In this document: positions 8,726-17,585 of the stretch, piece after piece | Layout: every line of letters begins with the position of its first letter | Position numbering within the stretch: the first letter of the stretch is position 1 | Assembly: GCA_965216135.1 (NCBI GenBank) | Contig: CBDCFL010000024.1 | Location: forward strand, 1-64,000 | Direction: 5' to 3' | DNA from: CBDCFL01 sp965216135 | GTDB lineage: Bacteria; Pseudomonadota; Alphaproteobacteria; Rhodobacterales; Rhodobacteraceae | Length of the DNA stretch: 64,000 nucleotides | Program-made: the position numbers and the translations under genes | Notes under the pieces: generated by a model | The model's database searches: none | The model's input: the letters and a program-made list of their open reading frames with translations, nothing else | What the model was told of the DNA's origin: nothing

Positions 8726-9890
8726 TACCAACGGTCATTGATCAGAACCCATGCGCCCATTTGCGCATGCCGAGGGACATGATCTTCCATGGTTGGTCGA
8801 TGAGGTTGTTCCAGGCTTGGCAGCACAGCGCGACGATGTCTTCGTAGGATTTGAAGATCCGGTTCGACAACCAGTTGTCGCGCATGAATTGCCAGACATT
8901 CTCCACCGGGTTCAACTCGGGCGATCGTGGCGGCAGCGCCAGGACGGTGATGTTGTCGGGGATCGCCAGCTTGGGCGTCAAGTGCCAACCGGCCTGATCG
9001 ACGATCAGCACCGCATGGGCACCGGGATCGACGGCGGCACTGATCTCGATGAGGTGCGCCGCCATGGCGTCGGTGTCGCACCAGGGCATGACCAGCCCGG
9101 CGCCTTTCCCCTTCGCGGGACAGATCGCGCCGAAGATATAGGCCCATTCGGTGCGCTGGTCGCGGGGCGCCCGCGGGCGCGTGCCACGTCTGGCCCATCG
9201 GCGTGTGAGCTTATTCTTCTGGCCGATGCGGGCTTCATCTTGCCACCACAGCTCTATCTCGACGCCTTTCGGGAGCCTCGCCCGGATCTTCGCCAGTTCG
9301 GCGGGGAAGTTTTTTTTAAAAGCCTCGACGGCCAGCTCGTTTTGCGCGTAGTGGCGCGGCCGCGCCGAGATCTTGGCGAAGCCGAGCGCCTTCAACTCGC
9401 GCCCGACCGTGGTCTCGTCGAGCGAGATGGCGAACGTCTCCAAGAGCCACCGCGCCAGGTCCTTGCGCCGCCAGCGCACGACGCCGTCCACCGCCGGGAC
9501 CGGGCCGGCCTCAACAACCTCCGCCAGTGCGCGGCGGTGATCGGCGTTGAGCTTCGAGGGTGCGCCCGGTGACTTCCCATCGACCAGCCCGTCCGGTCCG
9601 CGGGCGTTGAAGCGCAGCACCCAGTCGCGAATGATCTGCAGACCGACGCCGCCGATCCGCGACGCATCCGTCCTGCTGCCACCATCGTAGACCTCGGCCA
9701 ACGCCAGCAGACGACGGCTCTGGGTCGCGTCCCTGGTCCTCTTCGCGAGGCGCCGCAGTGAGACGCTGTCAAAATCGTTCCGTAAGTCGATAGGCGCTGC
9801 CATGGCGAACCTCATTGGTTCACCACATTGAGTCAGAGATCGGACCGCTTGGGAATCCCCAACGTGAGTCAGGCATTCCGCTCGGTGGTA
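8726..9890 (-). mobile_element. IS630-family element A, copy 1
   Basis: A 1165-bp element with ends TACCAACGG...CGGTGGTA. A second copy of the same length, almost identical, lies at 54997-56161 in opposite orientation. The flanking dinucleotide is CA on both sides here, rather than the usual TA. Confidence 0.9.
8742..9803 (-). CDS. IS630-family transposase (A, copy 1)
   Basis: A single 353-codon frame starting MAAPIDLRNDFDS after a GAGGT site; an ATG 12 bp upstream is also in frame. It has an N-terminal helix-turn-helix (RRLLALAEVYDGGSRTDAS), a winged-helix middle, and a DDE domain: ELWWQDEARIGQ, LIVDQAGWH and the C-terminal PRSPELNPVENVW with the third acidic residue. At 9310-9317 the gene reads T4-A8 (coding strand) where the related element B has A7, so this version needs no frameshift. 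Probably functional. Confidence 0.92.
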   Translation of the reverse strand: MAAPIDLRNDFDSVSLRRLAKRTRDATQSRRLLALAEVYDGGSRTDASRIGGVGLQIIRDWVLRFNARGPDGLVDGKSPGAPSKLNADHRRALAEVVEAGPVPAVDGVVRWRRKDLARWLLETFAISLDETTVGRELKALGFAKISARPRHYAQNELAVEAFKKNFPAELAKIRARLPKGVEIELWWQDEARIGQKNKLTRRWARRGTRPRAPRDQRTEWAYIFGAICPAKGKGAGLVMPWCDTDAMAAHLIEISAAVDPGAHAVLIVDQAGWHLTPKLAIPDNITVLALPPRSPELNPVENVWQFMRDNWLSNRIFKSYEDIVALCCQAWNNLIDQPWKIMSLGMRKWAHGF

Positions 9891-9976
9891 TCAGAACCTA
9901 TGCCACTCACAATGGTTTGGCCGCACTTGCACGACAGCTGGATGATGCCACGCTAATCGCTGCAATGGAAATCGCG

Positions 9977-11399
9977 GGTAGTGCCCCAGGGCGTGGTGTA
10001 AATTGTTCTCCGGCTGGGTGTTGAGCCGGTTTACAGGGCGGCGATTTTCGCCGGGTCCATGGTGGTATCCTCGCAGATGGCGGCGACGGTTTCCAGCGTC
10101 ATGTAACGACGTGTGACTGCCCATTCGTCGTTCTGCTCCAGCATAAGTGCGCCGACGAGGCGTCTGATCGCGGCCTCGTTAGGGAAAATACCGACGACAT
10201 TTGTTCGGCGCTTGATCTCTTTGTTGAGGCGTTCAAGCGGATTGGTGGAGTGTATTTGCCGCCAGTGAGCTTGCGGGAACGTCTTGTAGGCCAGCACGTC
10301 TTCCTCGGCGCGCAGCATCAGCTCGGCGAGCTTGGGATGACGCGGCTGGAAAGCCTCGATCAGCTTGGTCCAGTGTTCCTTCGAGTCTGCCAGCGTGTCC
10401 TGATCGAAGGCTGTTCTGAGCGCGGCCGTGACGATGGGACGGTCCTTCTTGCCGACGCAGGCCAGGGCATTGCGCATGAAGTGCACGCGACAGCGCTGGA
10501 TCGTAGCACCCAGCACTTTGGCGGCGGCCCCCTTCAGGCCTTTATGTTCGTCAGCGATGATCAGCTTTACCCCGCGCAGGCCGCGATCGGCCAGAGCGCG
10601 CAGGAATTCGTCCCAGAACACCTCGGCTTCGCTGGGTTGGATGGCGATGCCCAGAACCTCGCGCCGCCCGTCGGTGTTGACCGCAACCGCCACTATGGCT
10701 GCCACGCTGACGATCCGTCCCGAACGCCGCACCTTGATGTAGGTGGCGTCCAGCCAGAGATAGGGCCATTCGCCCTCCAGTGGCCGGTCAAGGAAGGCGT
10801 CAACGCGTTCGTCGATCTCCACGCACAGGCGGGATACCTGGCTCTTGGAGACGCCCGTCATGCCCATGGTCTTGACCAGATCATCCACTGATCGCGTTGA
10901 GACGCCCTGAATGTAGGCTTCCTGGATCACCGCGGTCATTGCTTTCTCCGAGGCCCGGCGTGGTTCCGGAAACTCCGGGAAATACGTCCCCTTGCGCAGT
11001 TTCGGGATCTGAACATCAACGGTCCCGGCGCGGGTTTCCCATCGGCGCGGGCGATATCCGTTCCGGTGGTTCACCCGCCCGGCCGAGCGTTCATGCACCC
11101 CGGCACCGCACAGCTGATCCACATCCAGTGCCATCAACCGGTCGGCAACAAAACCCAGCATCTCGGCCAAAATCTGATGATCGGCGGTCTCGGAAAGAAG
11201 CGCCTTCAGCGCGGCGGTTTCTGATATCGTGTCCTTGGTCATGGGTGATCTCCTCGATCGGTAGGTCAGGTTGCAACCCAAACCCTACCGGAGAACGTCC
11301 ATGGCCGCCCAGCAACCCGCGCGGACTTCGCCTGAGCTACGCGAGGCTCCACTCAGCCCGCGCTAACGTCGGAATTACACCACGTCCGGGGGCACTACC
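9977..11399 (-). mobile_element. IS256-family element
   Basis: A 1423-bp element with inverted ends GGTAGTGCCCC(A/C)GG(G/A)CGTGGTGTAA, about 22 of 25 bases matching. The flanks (GAAATCGCG and GGAATCGAC) are similar but not an exact duplication. Confidence 0.88.
10031..11242 (-). CDS. IS256-family transposase
   Basis: The 403-aa mutator-type transposase begins MTKDTISETAALKALLSE after a GGAGAT site; a 13-residue longer start at 11281 is less likely. It has the family's NGYRPRRWETRAGTVDVQIPK block, the catalytic Asp in LWLDATYIKVR, the second in LIIADEHKGL, a C-x2-H region (RCRVHFMRNA), and the third acidic residue near STNPLERLNKEIKRRTNVVGIFPN. All hallmark blocks are present in one frame, so it is likely active. 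Confidence 0.93.
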   Translation of the reverse strand: MTKDTISETAALKALLSETADHQILAEMLGFVADRLMALDVDQLCGAGVHERSAGRVNHRNGYRPRRWETRAGTVDVQIPKLRKGTYFPEFPEPRRASEKAMTAVIQEAYIQGVSTRSVDDLVKTMGMTGVSKSQVSRLCVEIDERVDAFLDRPLEGEWPYLWLDATYIKVRRSGRIVSVAAIVAVAVNTDGRREVLGIAIQPSEAEVFWDEFLRALADRGLRGVKLIIADEHKGLKGAAAKVLGATIQRCRVHFMRNALACVGKKDRPIVTAALRTAFDQDTLADSKEHWTKLIEAFQPRHPKLAELMLRAEEDVLAYKTFPQAHWRQIHSTNPLERLNKEIKRRTNVVGIFPNEAAIRRLVGALMLEQNDEWAVTRRYMTLETVAAICEDTTMDPAKIAAL

Positions 11400-11583
11400 G
11401 GAATCGACTTTTTACCGCCCCGTCGAGTTTGGCTATAACCCACTTGATCGGCGTAGCCCAATCCCCCGCGAAATCCAAGAAATTGCGGACCTACAAGGCC
11501 TGGGAGTCTCTCAAGATACGATTAGAAAATACCTTCGCACTGGCGCAAAATATCTACCTGATGACTGGAAAACGGATAAGTAG
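11400..11583 (+). pseudogene. C-terminal fragment of an unknown protein with an HTH-like tail
   Basis: Directly after the IS256 right end an open frame reads STFYRPVEFGYNPLDRR, then a segment that looks like a helix-turn-helix (IADLQGLGVSQDTIRKYLRTGAKY), ending in a stop at 11581-11583. There is no start, so this is only the tail of a gene. It is not in frame with the gene fragment on the other side of IS256, so the two need not belong together. The following 140 bp are very AT-rich. Confidence 0.4.
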
Positions 11584-11725
11584 CTATTCGTTTAACGATT
11601 ATCTTTTTTTAATTGTTTAAATTCCCTATCTTAATCCTATTATTCAGGCTCTAATTCTGTTCCCCCAAAAATGAAAAAAGTGCTGCCAGACCCCATTCAA
11701 CGCAACTGAATGAGGTTAAATCACT

Positions 11726-11914
11726 ATGAACGTCCCCAATTTTTCACAGACCGGCCTTGTCCGGCTTGCGCAAATCTTGGCCCCGGCAGGCCCCATTTCA
11801 ATATCCAAATCCTCTTGGTGGCAGGGCGTCAAAGATGGCCGTTTCCCGCAACCGCAAAAGCTTGGCCCACGCATGTCAATGAGCGTTCAAAAGTGGCCCG
11901 GCTTCAGCGTTTAA
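11726..11914 (+). pseudogene. AlpA-like excisionase/regulator truncated by IS21-A
   Basis: The reading frame MNVPNFSQTGLVRLAQILA...ISISKSSWWQGVKDGRF...QKLGPR matches the AlpA / phage-excisionase winged-HTH pattern (LVRLxxxL, SxSxWWxGVKxGRFPxPxKLGPR). Native sequence ends at 11873, where the IS21-A end begins, and the last residues are read from the IS. Such genes sit next to integrases in prophages and islands, so this is a trace of an older mobile element. The GAGG before the ATG is a plausible ribosome binding site. Confidence 0.65.
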
Positions 11915-12001
11915 AAGTGACCCACCCGTGATGAGGCAAAGCCAGCAGGCGAGATGCCCTCAAATAGCGAGCTCGTCTGCTGGCTTTGTTTGCGCTGCGG
12001 T

Positions 12002-12733
12002 TTATTGTTTTCGGGCCCTTTTACTCTGAGCGAACCGGTAGGATGTGTTTCCGGTTTCGATTATGGAGCAATGATGTGTCACCCTGTCGAGGAGCGCGGT
12101 TGTCATCTTGGGATCGCCGAAGACGGAGACCCATTCACCGAACTCCAGGTTGGTGGTGATGATGACGCTGGTTTTCTCGTAGAGTTTGCTTATCAGATGG
12201 AACAGCAGCGCGCCGCCGGACTTTGGGAACGGGATGTAACCCAGCTCATCAATAATGACGCAATCCAGTGGCGTCAGTTGCCGGATGATCTTCCCGGCAT
12301 TACCCTCGGCCTGCTCCCTGATCAGGGCGTTGATCAGATCCACAGCATTGAAGAAGCGGGCCTTTTTGCCCTGATTGATCAATGTGGTTCCCAGAGCAAT
12401 GGCGATGTGGGTTTTGCCTGTGCCAGTTCCGCCCACCAAAATGAGGTTGTGGGCGTCTTGGGTGAACTGTCCGGAGCAGAAGGGATCGATCCGAGCCTGA
12501 GTAACAGCGGCTGCGCTGTAATCGAAGGTGGCAAAATCCTTGTGATGCGGGAACTTTGCAATCCGCATTTGATACTCGATTGAGCGGACCTGACGTTCTA
12601 CGGTCTCAGCGTCGATCAGTTGTTTTATCGCAGTGGTCAGGCTCGGCGACTTGCGCGCGGACAGCAAATCATGTGCGCAAGCTGCCATTCCATGCAATCT
12701 AAGGCCAGCCAATTGATCAATGAGGGCATTCAT
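12002..12733 (-). CDS. istB: IS21 helper ATPase IstB (A)
   Basis: The 243-aa AAA+ protein has Walker A GGTGTGKTH, Walker B LDCVIIDELGY, sensor-like TSVIITTNLEFGEW, and a C-terminus with LLDRVTHHCSIIETGNTSYRF. IstB binds DNA and ATP and directs IstA to targets. Its ATG overlaps the istA stop (ATGA at 12730-12733), so the two are translationally coupled. It appears intact. Confidence 0.92.
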   Translation of the reverse strand: MNALIDQLAGLRLHGMAACAHDLLSARKSPSLTTAIKQLIDAETVERQVRSIEYQMRIAKFPHHKDFATFDYSAAAVTQARIDPFCSGQFTQDAHNLILVGGTGTGKTHIAIALGTTLINQGKKARFFNAVDLINALIREQAEGNAGKIIRQLTPLDCVIIDELGYIPFPKSGGALLFHLISKLYEKTSVIITTNLEFGEWVSVFGDPKMTTALLDRVTHHCSIIETGNTSYRFAQSKRARKQ

Positions 12734-14226
12734 GCTGTCATCTCTCGGCGGGCGCACAATGTCTCATATCGTTTGCAGTTGGCCTCCGGGCGCATCGTCA
12801 GCATGGGATAGTCATAGCTTTGTGCCAGTGGGGGGATGATCGGTTCGACCAACTGATTGATCAAGTTGATGACGGCAGGCAAGCGTAGGGTGTTTTGCGC
12901 GACAGCCAGATCACAGGCCGTTTCCACAACGTCAATCCCGTGGTCTTGCGCCAGCATAAGAAGGTCTACAAACTCCCGATCTCCACCTTTGCCCTTCATG
13001 TAATGCACCCTGATCTGGTGCATGGCATCTGGCAGGTGCCAATCCACAAAGGGCGCGCCATCACGCAGGGCTCCGGGCTTGCGTACCAGCAAAGGGACAT
13101 AATGCCAGGGCTCAAAGTAACTGATATTACGGGTAAAGTGACGTTTGTGCTCGGCGATCACATCTTGACCTGCAACCACTTTGACGCAACCGGCATAGGC
13201 CCGCAACGAGACATGGTTTCCAGCAAAACAGGCCGGAACGCTGTAGCGGTTGCTGTCATATTGAACCAGGCAAGTAGAGCGCACCCGAACGGCCTTCTCA
13301 ACATAGCCATCAAAAGGGCGGCCGAGAGGGCGCAGTTCAGCCTGTTCTGCAGCAAAGACAGCATCAACTGTCTGATCCTGTCGCTCTGGATGGGGGCGTG
13401 ATCCAAGGGCATCACATTGCAGATACAGCCAGGCATTCAGGCCCTCCAAATCATCAAAAGCCAGTTTGGGCGTGAACAGCCGACTGCGCAAAAACTGCAC
13501 CTGGTTTTCGACCTGACCCTTTTCCCAGCCCGACGCGGGCGTGCAGGCCACCGGTTCCATGACATAGTGGTTCATCAAGGCCAGAAAGCGTGGGTGAAAG
13601 ATCCGGTCTTTCGAGCGCGATACATAGGTCACCATTGTCTTGGGATTATCGATGATCACACGGCGCGGAACCCCGCCATAAAAGGTCAACGCTCTCACGA
13701 AAGCGTCAAGCACCATCTCTTGAGGTTCCCCGGGGTAGGCCACAACAAAGGGCTTGCGGCTGTGGCACAGACGGAAGTGGGCAATCTTCACCTTCTGGGC
13801 AATTCCGCCCAAGACGACATGTTCTTCGCTCCAGTCAAACTGCAGCGCATCGCCAGACTGGAACTGCAACGGAATGAACGCATCTCCTGACCTCAAACCC
13901 GTGCGTTTCAGGTCTCGAACAAAACGCTGAACTGGCGAATACGACCCCGTATATCCTTCCAAAACCAGCTGCTCATAAAGCTTCACCCCTGTCCGACGTT
14001 CTCGGCGAGGGCGCTTCAGGTCCTGCTCAAACAAGGTTTGGAGCCGCTCTTCATAGTCACACAATTTGTGCCGAACTGGATCAACCTGACGATGGTAGCT
14101 CGGAGGCGAGCTGTCCTTCAGATACTTCCTGATCGTGTTCCGCGACAATCCCGTCTCCCGGCCCACAGATCTAATACTTCGCCCATCACGCAAAACCATG
14201 CGACGGATCTTCGCTGCACTTTCCAT
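12730..14226 (-). CDS. istA: IS21 transposase IstA (A)
   Basis: A 498-aa DDE transposase. The start MESAAKIRRMVLRDG is chosen at 14226 because AGGTGATATTG precedes it. It has an N-terminal HTH (SIRSVGRETGLSRNTIRKYLK), then catalytic DALQFDWSEEHVVL (first D), RRVIIDNPKTMV (second D) and GWEKGQVENQVQFLR (E). Length and order are typical. With the coupled istB this makes a probably complete element. Confidence 0.92.
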   Translation of the reverse strand: MESAAKIRRMVLRDGRSIRSVGRETGLSRNTIRKYLKDSSPPSYHRQVDPVRHKLCDYEERLQTLFEQDLKRPRRERRTGVKLYEQLVLEGYTGSYSPVQRFVRDLKRTGLRSGDAFIPLQFQSGDALQFDWSEEHVVLGGIAQKVKIAHFRLCHSRKPFVVAYPGEPQEMVLDAFVRALTFYGGVPRRVIIDNPKTMVTYVSRSKDRIFHPRFLALMNHYVMEPVACTPASGWEKGQVENQVQFLRSRLFTPKLAFDDLEGLNAWLYLQCDALGSRPHPERQDQTVDAVFAAEQAELRPLGRPFDGYVEKAVRVRSTCLVQYDSNRYSVPACFAGNHVSLRAYAGCVKVVAGQDVIAEHKRHFTRNISYFEPWHYVPLLVRKPGALRDGAPFVDWHLPDAMHQIRVHYMKGKGGDREFVDLLMLAQDHGIDVVETACDLAVAQNTLRLPAVINLINQLVEPIIPPLAQSYDYPMLTMRPEANCKRYETLCARREMTA

Positions 14227-14379
14227 CAATATCACCTGCTCATTCTCCGCGCTAATACGCGCGGACGTTAACAAAACAAGAGGGTCAATTTTAAACGATC
14301 ATAACCCACCTAATACCAAGGGCATCAATTTCTGACTCTGTGGGTCGGTTTTGAGTTTTGCCATGCCAGATTCGCGACT

Positions 14380-15070
14380 TTGATGCCCGCCACCTTCACT
14401 CGCCAGCCGTTGCAAGGATGCCCGGCAGAGCCGCCGTCTGTTGTCTCTTGCGGCGGTCTACGATGGCATGCGCCGTGGAGAGGCCGCAAGGATCGGTGGG
14501 ATGGTCGCAAACTGCGGGACTGGGCGTTCAACGAAGAGGGACCGGATGGCCTCTACCTGAGCGCCCCAGGAAAGAAGGCGAGATAGACCGGCCCCGATCC
14601 GGCGGTGGAATCGACCTGAAGCGGGTGATCGAGGCGCGCTGGCGTCTATGAGCGCGGGATATCCAACTGCTTCGAAGCCCATATCGCGCCCGCCCGCAGC
14701 ATCCCAGGCAGGATCAGGCGTTTAAAAAAAACAGCAGGTGCATATAGCTACCTCCGGTGGGATCTGGTTCCAGGACGAAGCACGCCTTGGCCAGAAGAAT
14801 GGCCTGACGCGCCTGTGGGCGAGAAAGGGCACGCGCCCCCGCCAGCCGGCCGATCAGCGCTATCACAACGCCTATCTGTTCGGGCCATCTGTCCGGCTCG
14901 CCAGTGCCGCCCGAGCCATAATGCATCTCGCGAGATCGGCGTAGGCCCATGCGGTTGTGTGATGGAGCGGTGGCACACCACCGGACATCCCGCATCATCC
15001 TGCGCCATCCGGAACTGAACCCGATCTGGCAGTACTTGCGCGGGACGTGTTCGAAGGCCAAGGCGCTTGA
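14380..15070 (+). pseudogene. Decayed IS630-family transposase remnant
   Basis: Pieces of an IS630 transposase can be read in several frames: an HTH part (YDGMRRGEAARIGGMVANCGT region), GSGVKKTAGAYS junction with an A8 run, IWFQDEARLGQKNGLTRLWARKGTRPRQPADQRYHNAYLFGP, and ELNPIWQYLRGT. Frameshifts, stops and deletions separate them. It is a different, older member than elements A, B and C here. No ends could be defined. Confidence 0.65.
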
Positions 15071-15150
15071 AAAAACGGCCCGAAACCATCACATCAGAAT
15101 CGCCTGTCAATGAATGCCGCTGGTATAAGTGGGTCAGTTTTGCATGCCGA

Positions 15151-15186
15151 TTCACAAACTCGTTGAGGTAGGCTTGGAGGTGCTGG
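15151..15186 (-). repeat. IS1595 internal fragment duplicated at the edge of IS1595 copy 1
   Basis: The sequence AACTCGTTGAGGTAGGCTTG and its neighbours recur inside the element (about 15332-15359). This second piece is fused to the truncated left end of copy 1, implying a rearrangement between two IS1595 copies. Confidence 0.6.
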
Positions 15187-16254
15187 TCACCCACACCCAC
15201 TACATCTAGGGTGCTCCCAGTCGCCCGAGTAAAGCTCGGCGTAAGTGGGAGCGGTGACATCGCCAGCGATTCCGAGCAGGGACCGGAAGGCGTTGAACGG
15301 GTAGAATCGCCTGTTGAAGCGGAATGTGAACTCGTTGAGGTAGGCTTGGAGGTGCTTGGCGAAGACGAGAGGTTGGAGAAGACGAGATGAATGATCGGCA
15401 GATACTCCTCAGCGACCTGGGAGTTGCCTCGCTCGGCGACGGCGAGGTGTTTGTAGCCGCGCTTGGCGAGGCTGGTATAGCCGGACCAATCGTCGGTGAT
15501 GACCGACGCACCCGAAGTAACGGCGCCCTCGACAAAGCCGCAGAGCGATTCCGCGCTGCGGTCTGGCACGACAGCGAGTCGGACACGTCCGGCGTAGCGA
15601 CCGCCCTTCCGCTTATCGAGCTTGGTTCCCGGCTTGCGCTGTCGCACTTCAACGGCGCTGGCGACAAGAAGCTTGTGGTGAACGCCCCGGCCCTTGCCGC
15701 GCGTGCGGCCGCCGACCCAGGTTTCGTCGACTTCGACATGGTCGCAGGCCTCGCTGCCGATGCGGTCCTGATCCGGCCGAACCATACCAGCGCGGAGCTT
15801 GTGGAGGATCTGAAAGGCGGTTTCGTAACGGGAAAGCCCGACCTGGCGCTGGAACTGTGTGGCAGACATGCCGGGCGTCTGGCTGGCAACCAGATAGGCC
15901 GCCCAGAACCATACGCCCAGCGACGTATGGGAGCGCTCCATGACCGTCCCCGCCGTCAGCCCGGTGTCGCGGCGGCACTTTCGACAGCGCAAGACGCCGG
16001 GCCGGCTGGTGAAGCGGAACGGCTCTGCCGCCGTCTGGCAATGGGGGCAGACGAACCCGTCACCCCACCGCGCCTTCTCCAGGTAGGCGGCACAGGCCGC
16101 GTCATCCGGGAAAAGTCGTTGAAACTCGGGAAACGACCGCGGAAACGAAAGGTCTTCGCGCTGCGGAACATCCATCCCCGCTTCGTCCGCCTCCCGAGCC
16201 ACTCGACGCCACACCCTACATATAGTGGGTGTGGGTGACAACCGGATAGGCACG
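15185..16254 (-). mobile_element. IS1595-family element, copy 1 (left end truncated)
   Basis: The right end reads GTGGGTGTGGGTGACAACCG and then GATAGGCAC, as in copy 2. The left end keeps only the inner part (GGTCACCCACACCCACTA) and lacks the outer GTGCCTATCC. It therefore cannot be mobilised as it stands. Confidence 0.8.
15206..16175 (-). pseudogene. IS1595-family transposase with internal deletion
   Basis: N-terminal zinc ribbon (CPHC ... CRKC), then the ISXO2-like DDE domain with VEVDETWVGGRTRG, ITDDWSGYTSL and HLAVAERGNSQV. Near 15365 the sequence lacks about 35 bp present in copy 2 (between IIHLVFxNL and HLQAYLNEF). This shifts the frame, so the last catalytic region (FRFNRRFYPFNAFRSLLG) is read out of frame. 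Dead gene. Confidence 0.82.
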
Positions 16255-16425
16255 CATTACAGCTTGCGAGCGGGTCGGCCTAATGACCGGCGGGCTCAAC
16301 TGATCGACGCAACACACTCGGCAAATTTCTCTGCTGGCGTTTGGTATTGCAAGGTCTTGCGAGGCCTTTCGTTCAACTGACGTGCGATCGCGCTGAGCTT
16401 TGCTTGAGAATGAACGGATAAATCA

Positions 16426-17585
16426 TACAAACGGCCCTAGTCGTTGACCGTTTTGGCCCATTGTCTGGTAGTGATTGACGTGATTGCGGTTTTGTCGTTT
16501 GCAAAGAAGTTCCATGCTTCGCAACACCTGTCGACGATCTGCTCATAATTGTCGAAGACGGATATGGCGAGCTTGTTGGCACGCAGATAAGCCCACACAT
16601 TTTCCATCGGGTTGAGTTCAGGGGAATAGGGCGGGAGTTTGAGCAGGGTGATGTTGTCGGGTACCTCCAGCTCTGCCGAACCGTGCCAGCCAGCGCCATC
16701 CAGAATGAGAAGGGCATGTGCGCCCGATGCGACGGTTTTAGCGATCTCGGCGAGATGCGCGCTCATGGCCTGTGTGTCGGCATGTGGCATGATCAGAGCG
16801 GCCGCTTCAGCCCGTTCCGGGCAGACGGCACCGAAAATGTAGCTCCAGATATAGCGGGTGTCGCGCGGGGCACGGGGGCGTGTTCCACGCTCGGCCCAGA
16901 TACGGGTGAGCGTGCCCTGCTGGCCAACCCGCGCTTCATCCTGAAACCATATCTCCAGGGGCTTGCTGCGGGCTGTTTCCGGCAAGGCTGCTTCTACCTC
17001 TGCGGCGAAGTTTTTTTAAAAGCCTCCTGTGCATCCGGGTCGGATTTCGGATGCTGCGGGCGCACCGACAGACGCCGAAAGCCCAGGCTTGCCAATTGTT
17101 TGCCAACAGTTCGCTCATGCATGGTGACGCCGAAGCGCTCTTCGATCTTGCGTTTCAGATCAATGCGCCGCCAGCGCACAACCCCATCGGTTTCGGGGTC
17201 GGGACCCGCCCGAACCATTTCCGCCAACTCCTCCTTCTGTGCCGCGCTCAGCAGACAGGGTGGATCCGGCGGGCGACGGTTGAACAGGCCCGACACGCCC
17301 TCCGCATTGTAACGGTGGGCCCAATCCCGCAGCGTCTGCCGATCCATGCCGCAGTTTTCTGCCGCCGTCTTGCGGTCAACCCCATCCAGAACCAGGGCAA
17401 TCGCCAACATCCGTCGCGCCGCTTTCCCATCCCGGCACCGCGCCGCTTCCTGGCGAAGCTCGCCTGCGGACTTGTCTTTGCGCGTAATCCTTACTGCCAT
17501 CAAAGCCTCCCTTGCCTTGATGCCACTGAATCAGATCACGCCGCTCGTGGGAATCCCCTTGAGTCAAATCTGGGGGCCGTTGGTA
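16426..17585 (-). mobile_element. IS630-family element B, copy 1
   Basis: A 1160-bp element with ends TAC(A/C)AACGGCC. It is inserted in the IS30 transposase gene (a TA at the junction restores the IS30 frame when it is removed). An almost identical copy lies at 42476-43634. Confidence 0.9.
16437..17500 (-). CDS. IS630-family transposase (B, copy 1), two frames
   Basis: orfA (16994-17500) starts MAVRITRKDKSAGELRQEA after GGGAGG and gives the HTH half (LRDWAHRYNAEGVSGLFNRRPP). orfB (to 16437) gives the DDE half: EIWFQDEARVGQQGTLTRIW, LLILDGAGWHG, YSPELNPMENVWAYLRANKL. The frames meet at a T4-A7-C run (about 17011-17021). A -1 slip there would give the full-length protein, matching element A, which has A8 and one frame. 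The same A7 run is kept in copy 2, which argues for programmed frameshifting rather than decay. Confidence 0.85.

Larger units (their letters stand above)
8686..9976 (+). pseudogene. Small conserved gene split by IS630-A and cut by IS256
   Basis: An ATG at 8686 opens MANEWIIDVIADL, then IS630-A copy 1 intervenes. The frame resumes at 9891 as RTYATHNGLAALARQLDD and then ATLIAAMEIA, and ends at the IS256 left end (9976). Removing IS630-A and one CA of the duplicated CA restores GAC CTC AGA ACC in frame, so this was one gene. The assembled ~43 residues look like the N-terminus of a short Rhodobacterales hypothetical (from memory). The original stop is not visible. Function unknown; the gene is surely dead. 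Confidence 0.65.
11874..14363 (-). mobile_element. IS21-family element A
   Basis: The left end TGTCAATGAGCGTTCAAAAG is followed by an inner repeat GCGTTTAAAAGTGACCCA. The right side has the matching inner repeat (TCGTTTAAAATTGACCCT on the minus strand) and a putative outer end at 14363. The exact right edge and target duplication are not certain. Confidence 0.75.

Noticed and set aside
16994..17503. Considered IS630-B as two separate genes or a decayed frame
   Set aside because: Both copies keep the same A7 run at the join and element A reads through with A8, which favours frameshifting.
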